Source: CAYJAD01 sp964371505
Lineage (GTDB): Bacteria; Desulfobacterota; Desulfovibrionia; Desulfovibrionales; Desulfovibrionaceae
DNA length: 15,033 nt
NCBI GenBank assembly: GCA_964371505.1
Contig: CAYJNG010000056.1
Coordinates: 1-15,033, forward strand
Reading direction: 5' to 3'
Under the pieces are notes generated by a model that made no database searches, had not been told where the DNA came from, and saw nothing but the letters and a program-made list of their open reading frames with translations. Each line of letters begins with the position of its first letter. The first letter of the stretch is position 1. Below are positions 1-5,524 of the stretch, one piece after another. The translations under genes were made by a program, and so were the position numbers.

Positions 1-17
1 GACTTCTACTTGTTTTG

Positions 18-248
18 CTATTCTAGAATTTCTAAAACGGTACGCTTTTTTGCCTTAGTAGCAGCTGCACCAAGTATGGTACGCATGGCACGCGCGGTTC
101 TTCCTTGCTTGCCAATAACTTTACCAATATCTTCTTTCGCCACTTTCAACTCGAGCACAGAGGTTTGTTCCCCTTCTACTTCTCTTACTTGTACGCTGTC
201 AGGCGTGTCTACTAATGCTTTTGCAATGTACTCAATAAGATCCTTCAT
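18..248 (-). CDS. khpA: KH-domain RNA-binding protein KhpA
   Basis: Small single-KH-domain protein of about 76 residues, the usual size for KhpA (YlqC family), a cytoplasmic RNA-binding protein that in other bacteria pairs with KhpB and affects RNA stability and cell-envelope functions. The KH signature is visible: VIGKQGR, with the GxxG loop GKQG, followed by the helix RAMRTILGAAA. An upstream in-frame ATG at 275 would add nine residues, but the start at 248 has a near-perfect AGGAGGT ribosome binding site just before it, so I chose 248. It lies 42 bp downstream of rpsP on the same strand. In many bacteria the order is ffh-rpsP-khpA-rimM-trmD-rplS, so rimM is expected just past the left edge. 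Identity is firm at family level; the partner and role are inferred from relatives. Confidence 0.9.
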   Translation of the reverse strand: MKDLIEYIAKALVDTPDSVQVREVEGEQTSVLELKVAKEDIGKVIGKQGRTARAMRTILGAAATKAKKRTVLEILE

Positions 249-290
249 AATGCACCTCCTAGAAGTCGTAAGCATGGAGGCCGATTGGCA

Positions 291-530
291 TTAGCCCATA
301 TGCTTTTTGATGAGCGAGCGTACGGTATCAGTAGGCTCTGCGCCAAGGCCGAGCCATTTTTTGATGCCTTCTGCATCAAGCTTTACTTCAGCAGGGTCAG
401 TCATAGGGTTGTAGTAACCAAGATATTCAAGTGCACGGCCATCACGGCGGGTTTCAGCATTTGCTGCTACTACGCGGTAGAAAGGTTTTTTCTTGCTGCC
501 CATACGTGTGAGTCTAATTTTCACAGCCAT
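291..530 (-). CDS. rpsP: 30S ribosomal protein bS16
   Basis: Ribosomal protein S16, 79 residues, which binds 16S rRNA in the body of the small subunit and helps its assembly. The N terminus MAVKIRLTRMGSKKKPFYR is the classic bS16 signature, and later segments (GYYNPMTDP; GAEPTDTVRSLIKK) also fit the family. The frame is open further upstream to a TTG at 545, but the ATG at 530 begins the canonical MAVKIRL and is preceded by a GGGAGA ribosome binding site, so 530 is the start. It sits between ffh and khpA, all on the minus strand, in the standard ribosomal/targeting cluster. A 192-bp gap separates it from ffh, and a promoter-like sequence there (560-588) suggests it can be transcribed independently of ffh. 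Confidence 0.97.
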   Translation of the reverse strand: MAVKIRLTRMGSKKKPFYRVVAANAETRRDGRALEYLGYYNPMTDPAEVKLDAEGIKKWLGLGAEPTDTVRSLIKKHMG

Positions 531-559
531 TAAAATTTCTCCCAATTAGGTTTTTTTAC

Positions 560-588
560 ATGATATATATCTTGCATAAAAAGGGCAA
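560..588 (-). promoter_or_regulatory. Putative promoter of rpsP with overlapping inverted repeat
   Basis: Read on the minus strand, TTGCCC (583-588) and TATCAT (560-565) are separated by exactly 17 nt, matching a sigma70-type promoter that would start rpsP transcription some 20-25 nt before its ATG. A perfect 7-bp inverted repeat, ATCTTGC (569-575) and GCAAGAT (585-591), overlaps the -35 box and spacer. On the plus strand this repeat is followed by six Ts and resembles a terminator, but no plus-strand gene ends here. A second, weaker repeat (TTTAGC/GCTAAA, 646-663) lies between ffh and this site. The promoter call rests on motif match only. Confidence 0.4.
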
Positions 589-722
589 GATTTTTTCATT
601 AAATATTCGCATACTGCAAAATGCAGCTCTATGCCTTTGTTATTCTTTAGCTTTTAGGCTAAAATATGTATGAAGACCTTACGGGCGCCGCGGTGTAAGC
701 GTGGTGTTGCCCTTGTGTGTCT

Positions 723-2312
723 TTATTTTTTCTTTTTCTTTACGCGCTTAACTTTGGGGTCGCGCTTTTTCACTTTTTTGGTGGCGCTTTGTGTTCTGCC
801 ACCGCCCATGCCTCCAAGCCCGCTCATGTCGGGCATGCCGCCCATGCCTCCGAGCCCGCCAAGGCCTCCCATGCCGCCTAATCCACCAAGACTGCTCATA
901 TCAGGCATACCACCACCCATGCCGCCGCCCATATTGGCAAGGCCTTTGGGTAAATGCATGCCTTTGGGCATGCGTGGCAATTTGCCCATGCCGGGGAGTT
1001 TAGCGCCTTTTCCGCCCATGACGCCCTTCATCATTTGGCGCATTTGCTCAAACTGTTTGAGCATTTGGTTGACCTGCTGCACGCTTACACCAGAACCTTT
1101 GGCAATGCGCGCGCGGCGCGAACCGGTAATGATTTCTGGGTTGCGTCGTTCGGCCATGGTCATGGAGTTGATAATGGCTTCGGTGCGGGCTAGCTCTTTT
1201 TCGGGTGCAGCACCGCCCACTTCGGCCAATTTTTCGCGTAGGCCGCCAAGGCCGGGAATCATCTTTAAAATGGAGTCCAGTGAGCCCATTTTTTTGATGC
1301 TACGCATTTGGGTGCGAAAATCTTCCAAGTCAAACTTGGCTTTTTGCATTTTCTTGGCCATGGCTTCGGCTTCTTTCTCGTCCATGGTTTCTTGGGCTCG
1401 CTCCACAAGGGAGAGCACATCGCCCATACCAAGAATGCGGCCAGCCACACGGTCGGGGTGGAAGACTTCCATTTCGGAAAGCTTTTCCCCAAGGCCCACA
1501 AATTTAACAGAAGCACCGGTGACAGACTTAATGGATAAAGCGGCGCCGCCTCTGGCGTCGCCGTCCATCTTGGTGAGCACAACGCCGGTGATGCCAAGCT
1601 TTTCGTTAAAGACTTCAGCTACGGTAACGGCGTCTTGACCGGTCATGGCATCGGCCACGAATAAAATTTCTTGCGGGTTTACCGCTGCTTTAATGGCCAC
1701 AAGTTCTTGCATGAGGTTTTCATCCACATGCAAGCGGCCGGCGGTGTCGAGCATAACCACTGTGGCGCCGGCTTCTTTGGCCTCTGCTACGGCCTTTTTG
1801 GCTATGTCCACGGGGTTCATGTCCACGGTGGAATTGTAGCAAGGCATATCCAGTTGACGCGCTAAAGTTTGCAATTGGTCAATGGCCGCAGGGCGGTATA
1901 CGTCAGCAGGGATGAGGTAGGGACGCATTTTTTGCTTGCGCAAATGCAAGGCAATTTTACCGGAAGATGTGGTTTTACCCGACCCTTGTAAGCCCACCAT
2001 CATGATAACTGCTGGCTGCGCGCCGCGTAATTCAAGGCCTGTGGTTTCGCCGCCAAGGAGGGTCACCAACTCGTCGTGAACTATTTTAATAACCTGTTGC
2101 GCGGGGCTTACGCCCTTGGTCACTTCTTGTCCTAGGCATTTTTCGCGCACGGTATCTACAAAGCTTTTTACAACTTTAAAGTTTACGTCTGCCTCAAGCA
2201 GCGCAAGGCGCACCTCACGAAGGCCTTCTTGGATGTTTTCCTCTGTGAGTTGTCCGCGTCCGCTAATATTGCGAAATACTGATGAAAGTCTATCTGAAAG
2301 GCTCTCGAACAT
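723..2312 (-). CDS. ffh: Signal recognition particle protein Ffh (SRP54) with long Gly/Met/Lys tail
   Basis: SRP GTPase that, with 4.5S RNA, binds signal sequences on ribosomes and delivers them to FtsY at the membrane. The protein has 529 residues. An N-domain helical bundle (about 1-88) is followed by the G domain, with P-loop GLQGSGKT (107-114), DVYRPAA (137-143), DTAGR (189-193) and TKMDGDARGG (247-256). The methionine-rich M domain (about 325-435) contains GSRRARIAKGSG (397-408), the RNA-binding helix-turn-helix region. Beyond the usual end at about 450 is a Gly/Met repeat tail (about 461-505), in which MPDMS plus LGG occurs twice, ending in a basic stretch with five terminal lysines. 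The frame opens at a TTG at 2429, but the ATG at 2312 begins the normal MFESLSDRL and has a GAGGT site upstream. It is the first gene of the minus-strand cluster with rpsP and khpA. Confidence 0.97.
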   Translation of the reverse strand: MFESLSDRLSSVFRNISGRGQLTEENIQEGLREVRLALLEADVNFKVVKSFVDTVREKCLGQEVTKGVSPAQQVIKIVHDELVTLLGGETTGLELRGAQPAVIMMVGLQGSGKTTSSGKIALHLRKQKMRPYLIPADVYRPAAIDQLQTLARQLDMPCYNSTVDMNPVDIAKKAVAEAKEAGATVVMLDTAGRLHVDENLMQELVAIKAAVNPQEILFVADAMTGQDAVTVAEVFNEKLGITGVVLTKMDGDARGGAALSIKSVTGASVKFVGLGEKLSEMEVFHPDRVAGRILGMGDVLSLVERAQETMDEKEAEAMAKKMQKAKFDLEDFRTQMRSIKKMGSLDSILKMIPGLGGLREKLAEVGGAAPEKELARTEAIINSMTMAERRNPEIITGSRRARIAKGSGVSVQQVNQMLKQFEQMRQMMKGVMGGKGAKLPGMGKLPRMPKGMHLPKGLANMGGGMGGGMPDMSSLGGLGGMGGLGGLGGMGGMPDMSGLGGMGGGRTQSATKKVKKRDPKVKRVKKKKK

Positions 2313-2351
2313 GCCTACCTCAATTGCTTTTAAAGAATATGCAAAAGTGGT

Positions 2352-2380
2352 CTGATAGTAAAAAAATGGTTGCATGTCAA
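2352..2380 (-). promoter_or_regulatory. Sigma70-type promoter of ffh
   Basis: On the minus strand a perfect TTGACA (2375-2380) is followed after 17 nt by TATCAG (2352-2357); the overlapping TACTAT would give a 15-nt spacer. It lies about 40 bp upstream of the ffh ATG at 2312, leaving a short leader. The perfect -35 and optimal spacing make this one of the better promoter candidates in the window. There is no experimental evidence. Confidence 0.6.
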
Positions 2381-2880
2381 GGGATTTGTGTGGCGGCCGC
2401 CCTGTAATATCCCTGTGTCCACGCCGCAAAGACGCTAGAAAGAGAATGTTTTATGCCGTGATTGCTCACATAAGCTTTGAATCTTTTTTTTAAAATATGC
2501 AAGTGCATTTTTCATGCTTTATATGTGCTATCGTAAGGCAAAAAAGCTTTTTTTGGCTCTTTTCTATAATGAAGCTCTATTTGTTAAAAATTATAGTTAG
2601 GTATGCGTATGATAGTATAGCGCTTTGTAAAAAATATATTTTTACGTATGCAAAGGTTGTTGGGTAAATAGCCATACCGTAAAGTTGCGGAGAACAAAAA
2701 AGCATGCCAAGATGTACTTGACTGTGTTATATGAAAGCGTTGACTGTTAATGCGTCTCATGGTAGTCGAATTTATTGTAAATGTGCGAGTAAAAATCTTT
2801 TTTAAAGGCACATAAAAGCGTGTTTACAGGCAGGCATCGTTGTTTTTTGTCAGAAAATACCACAACCGAGGAGTGACATT
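2381..2880. other. AT-rich divergent intergenic region, no convincing gene
   Basis: About 500 bp between the ffh promoter and the exported-protein gene at 2881. It is very AT-rich and holds a NotI-type palindrome GCGGCCGC (2393-2400), a palindrome AAAAAAGCTTTTTT (2540-2553) and a direct repeat TTGACTGT at 2718-2725 and 2740-2747, spaced 22 bp (about two helical turns). The 75-codon minus-strand reading frame at 2584-2811 has no plausible ribosome binding site or recognisable protein character, and I do not call it. I could not pick one convincing promoter for the 2881 gene, although its ATG has a good GAGGAG site. I see no tRNA- or SRP-RNA-like sequence. Confidence 0.5.
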
Positions 2881-3423
2881 ATGCAAGCAAAAGCACTGGC
2901 ATTAGTTTTATTCTTATTTCTTTTTGGGGTGACCTCCACTGTGCAGGCGCAAGACCTGAACAGCTTGGATGTTGTGAGATGTCAAGATTATTTGGATGAA
3001 GATGATGCCGGCCGAGCAGTAGTCATTTACTATTTGGACGGCGCCTTGACACCAATAGACGAACCGGCGCAAACCTCTGTAGCATGGCTCACGCAATTGC
3101 AAGGCACTGTGCAAAAGCTTTGTGAGAAAAACAAAAAAGCAAATCTTGCCACCATCGTTGATATGATGAGTGATGCGGAAATGCAAATGCCTGAGGGGGA
3201 CGTCATTGATTTGGTCAAGTTTCCGTGCAGCGCCTTAATGAATGATGCGAAAGGTGATGCCCAAATGCAGCTATATTCGTGGTTTATAGGGTATGCAGGT
3301 CTTCCCATGTCTGATGATCCGCAACATGTGGAAGGCATTTTAGGTTTTTTGAAAAAATTGGAAACATTTTGCACTGCCAATCCCACAAAGACCGCAGTGG
3401 AATTTGTAAAGAATATGCAATAA
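2881..3423 (+). CDS. Exported protein with two tandem HdeA/HdeB-like domains
   Basis: An exported protein of 180 residues. Residues 1-23 are a Sec-type signal peptide (hydrophobic core LALVLFLFLFGV, cleavage most likely VQA|QD). The mature part appears to be two copies of one domain. Copy 1 (about 31-96) has C34 in a CQDYLDEDD motif and C81 in KLCEKNKKANL. Copy 2 (about 112-179) has C116 and C164. Cysteine spacing is 47 and 48 residues, matching the single-disulfide spacing of E. coli HdeA (mature C18-C66), and the motif around C34 resembles HdeA's CEDFLAVDE. HdeA/HdeB are periplasmic acid-activated chaperones; whether this protein shares that role is inference. A good GAGGAG site precedes the ATG. 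It stands alone, divergent from ffh, ahead of a strong terminator. The alternative is an unrelated small disulfide-bonded secreted protein. Confidence 0.7.
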   Translation: MQAKALALVLFLFLFGVTSTVQAQDLNSLDVVRCQDYLDEDDAGRAVVIYYLDGALTPIDEPAQTSVAWLTQLQGTVQKLCEKNKKANLATIVDMMSDAEMQMPEGDVIDLVKFPCSALMNDAKGDAQMQLYSWFIGYAGLPMSDDPQHVEGILGFLKKLETFCTANPTKTAVEFVKNMQ

Positions 3424-3464
3424 GTATATGATAATTCCTCACGCGCTGCATTGCGTGTGGGCCT

Positions 3465-3516
3465 AGAATGTTGGTTCAGAATATTGGTTTAGAACGTTGT
3501 TTTAGAGCGTTGGCAA
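3465..3516 (+). repeat. Four-copy 13-bp degenerate tandem repeat
   Basis: Four back-to-back 13-bp units begin at 3465, 3478, 3491 and 3504: AGAATGTTGGTTC, AGAATATTGGTTT, AGAACGTTGTTTT and AGAGCGTTGGCAA. They share an AGAnngTTGgttt pattern. The last unit forms the start of the left arm of the terminator hairpin at 3506-3546. The array lies about 40 bp after the stop codon of the HdeA-like gene. Function is unknown; slippage-generated sequence or a protein-binding array are both possible. Confidence 0.65.
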
Positions 3517-3557
3517 AGCTTCAACAAATGAAGGCTTGCCAACGCTACACTTTTTTT
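3506..3557 (+). terminator. Intrinsic terminator after the HdeA-like gene
   Basis: A long hairpin: AGCGTTGGCAA (from 3506) pairs with TTGCCAACGCT (ending at 3546). The stem extends inward through GCTTC/GAAGG with two mismatches, giving about 15 of 17 paired positions and a short AACAAAT loop. A seven-T run (3551-3557) follows four bases after the stem. It would end the transcript from 2881 before the guaB promoter region. Confidence 0.8.
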
Positions 3558-3854
3558 GAAGAAAAGTTTTTTCTCCCTTCTTCCTCCTCCAAAAAAATAA
3601 ACATTTGTAAAATTAGAATGCCTTGAGCTGCGGGGGGGCACTTGGTACGAAAGCGCCATGCTTGCACTTCTACACGCAGGGTGGAGGATGTACGTACTTG
3701 TTTTTGAAGGTTTCCTAACGTGTTGCGAGGTGCAACATATTGTTTAGCAGCGTGTTTTTAATGTTCTGGTGAGAATATTTTTTATGCTCGTAGCTCTTGC
3801 CAATGTGTTTGCAAGTCTTATTTTACACTAAATACCCAAATTCAAAAAAAAGTA
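3558..3854. other. Non-coding region upstream of guaB
   Basis: About 300 bp without a supportable gene. Visible features are a seven-G run (3632-3638), a small hairpin at 3638-3661 in which TGGTAC and GCGCCA enclose a GAAA tetraloop extended by GCA/TGC with a two-base bulge, and a hairpin TGTTGC/GCAACA around 3720-3740. Two tiny reading frames (starting near 3688 and 3784, 19 and 15 codons) lack good ribosome binding sites and are not called. The region could hold a small RNA, but nothing matches a family I recognise. Confidence 0.4.
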
Positions 3855-3883
3855 TTGACATTCTAAGCTTTTTTCTATAAATT
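3855..3883 (+). promoter_or_regulatory. Sigma70-type promoter of guaB
   Basis: A perfect TTGACA (3855-3860) lies upstream of a TATAAATT block. TATAAA (3876-3881) gives a 15-nt spacer and TAAATT (3878-3883) a 17-nt spacer. It sits about 55-80 bp before the guaB ATG at 3938, leaving a leader of about 45 nt that contains the GAGGA ribosome binding site. I see no recognisable purine riboswitch in this short leader. Confidence 0.6.
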
Positions 3884-3937
3884 CACCCTTTAATTTGCAT
3901 AACAATCACAACCGCTTACACAGTTTACGAGGATACC

Positions 3938-5389
3938 ATGCCTACAAATTTTGGCAAAGCTCTTACCTTTGATGACATTTTATTGCTTCCCGGATTTTCT
4001 GAAGTGACACCAGACCTAGTGGACATTTCATCGCAGCTAACCAAATCTATAGCCTTGCGCATTCCCATGCTTTCTGCCGCCATGGACACGGTAACCGAAT
4101 CTGCCATGGCCATTTCTATGGCACGTATGGGTGGTATTGGTATTGTGCACAAAAACATGACCATTGAGCGCCAGCGCTTACAAATTGAGAAGGTGAAAAA
4201 GTCTGAAAGCGGTATGATTTTAGACCCCATCACCGTAACTTCCACCGACACAGTAAAGCACGCTTTGGGCCTTATGGCTGAATACAGAGTGTCTGGTTTA
4301 CCCGTGGTGGATGGCAACAAACTTGTGGGTATTTTAACCAACCGTGACGTGCGCTTTATTGAAGATGGTTCCACTATTTTGGTGCGCGATTACATGACTT
4401 CTAAAAACCTTGTCACCGTACCCATGGGAACTTCGCTTGACGAAGCCCGCAATCACTTGCACGAGCACCGCATTGAAAAACTTCTTGTGGTGGACGATCA
4501 AGGCGGCTTGCGCGGTCTTATCACCATGAAAGATATTGATAAGGTGCAAAAATACCCCACATCCTGTAAGGATGACAAAGGTCGCCTTCGTGTGGGCGCT
4601 GCCATTGGTGTGGGTAATTTAGAGCGTGCCGAAGCCCTGCTTGATGCCGGTGCTGACGTGCTCGTATTGGATTCTGCCCATGGGCACTCTGCCAACGTAT
4701 TACGCTCCATTTCTGATATTAAAGCTGCCTTTCCGCAGTGCCAATTGGTGGCAGGTAATGTGGGCACCTATGAAGGGGCTAAGGCAATATTTAAGGCCGG
4801 TGCTGATACTGTGAAAGTAGGCATTGGGCCTGGCTCCATTTGTACCACACGTATTGTAGCCGGTGTAGGCGTACCCCAAGTGACAGCCATTCAAGAGGCT
4901 GCTCGCGCCGCCAAAGAATTTGATCGTTGCTGCATTGCCGATGGTGGTATTAAATTCTCCGGCGACATTGTAAAAGCTCTGGCCATGGGTGCTGATACCA
5001 TTATGATTGGTGGCCTTTTTGCCGGTACGGAAGAAAGCCCCGGCGAAACCATTTTGTACCAAGGTCGTACGTATAAGATTTATCGCGGTATGGGTTCCAT
5101 TGACGCCATGAAGGAAGGCTCTTCTGACCGTTACTTCCAAGAAGCGTCTAAAAAGCTTGTGCCTGAAGGTATTGTGGGTCGCGTGCCTTATCGCGGCGGC
5201 GTGATGGATTCCATTTATCAGCTCATGGGCGGCTTGCGCTCTGGTATGGGCTATGTGGGCGCCAAAGACCTTGCAGAATTGCAAGAAAAGACGCAATACT
5301 GCGAAATTTCAGCTTCTGGTCTGCGCGAAAGCCATGTGCATGATGTTATCATTACCAAGGAAGCGCCTAACTATCGCATCGACAACTAG
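3938..5389 (+). CDS. guaB: Inosine-5'-monophosphate dehydrogenase
   Basis: Oxidises IMP to XMP with NAD+, the first committed step of guanine nucleotide synthesis. The protein has 483 residues, a normal bacterial length. The catalytic barrel starts at LTFDDILLLP (9-18). Two CBS domains are inserted at about 94-210 (GLMAEYRVSGLPVV and EHRIEKLLVV segments); these bind purine nucleotides in relatives and tune activity. The active-site loop GPGSICTT (297-304) carries the catalytic cysteine C302, and the mobile flap region (RYF at 398-400, then GIVGRVPYRG at 411-420) is intact. Start: ATG at 3938 with GAGGA seven bases upstream. It lies 135 bp before guaA in the same direction, so the two consecutive steps to GMP are encoded together. 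No key residue is missing. Confidence 0.98.
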   Translation: MPTNFGKALTFDDILLLPGFSEVTPDLVDISSQLTKSIALRIPMLSAAMDTVTESAMAISMARMGGIGIVHKNMTIERQRLQIEKVKKSESGMILDPITVTSTDTVKHALGLMAEYRVSGLPVVDGNKLVGILTNRDVRFIEDGSTILVRDYMTSKNLVTVPMGTSLDEARNHLHEHRIEKLLVVDDQGGLRGLITMKDIDKVQKYPTSCKDDKGRLRVGAAIGVGNLERAEALLDAGADVLVLDSAHGHSANVLRSISDIKAAFPQCQLVAGNVGTYEGAKAIFKAGADTVKVGIGPGSICTTRIVAGVGVPQVTAIQEAARAAKEFDRCCIADGGIKFSGDIVKALAMGADTIMIGGLFAGTEESPGETILYQGRTYKIYRGMGSIDAMKEGSSDRYFQEASKKLVPEGIVGRVPYRGGVMDSIYQLMGGLRSGMGYVGAKDLAELQEKTQYCEISASGLRESHVHDVIITKEAPNYRIDN

Positions 5390-5445
5390 CAGGCTGTGAA
5401 AAAGCGCGTTGTGCTTTGTCTGTCTGCACAATAAAAAATTAAAGA

Positions 5446-5508
5446 GGGATATATGCTTCATTGAGGCATATATCCCGCTGTATTTATAATATGCCTCAAA
5501 AATATCCC
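5446..5508 (+). promoter_or_regulatory. Competing inverted repeats / possible internal promoter ahead of guaA
   Basis: Two hairpins share sequence. Hairpin A: GGGATATATGC (5446-5456) pairs perfectly with GCATATATCCC (5466-5476), continuing with a T-G wobble and two pairs to an ATT loop. Hairpin B: TTGAGGCATAT (5461-5471) pairs perfectly with ATATGCCTCAA (5489-5499), and GGGATAT (5446-5452) can pair with ATATCCC (5502-5508) outside it. A and B cannot form at the same time. Neither is followed by a U-run. The same DNA reads as a promoter: TTGAGG (5461-5466), 18 nt, TATAAT (5485-5490), in which case repeat B would be an operator across it. It lies just before the guaA AAGGA site (5513-5517). Confidence 0.5.
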
Positions 5509-5524
5509 TACCAAGGAAAAAAAT

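Noticed and set aside
569..596. Hairpin followed by six Ts on the plus strand, resembling a terminator
   Set aside because: No plus-strand gene ends nearby; the repeat coincides with a better-supported rpsP promoter on the minus strand.
670..1638. 322-codon plus-strand reading frame rich in Pro and Met
   Set aside because: It is the antisense of the Ffh M domain and Gly/Met tail; the Pro-rich composition is the complement of Gly codons.
2584..2811. 75-codon minus-strand reading frame in the ffh-2881 gap
   Set aside because: No convincing ribosome binding site, composition dictated by AT-rich DNA, and no recognisable protein features.
3688..3747. Short reading frame of 19 codons directly after GGAGG
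   Set aside because: The purine-rich site touches the ATG with no spacing, and the peptide has no distinguishing feature.
4700..5296. 198-codon minus-strand reading frame opposite guaB
   Set aside because: Shadow of the intact guaB coding sequence; no independent signal.
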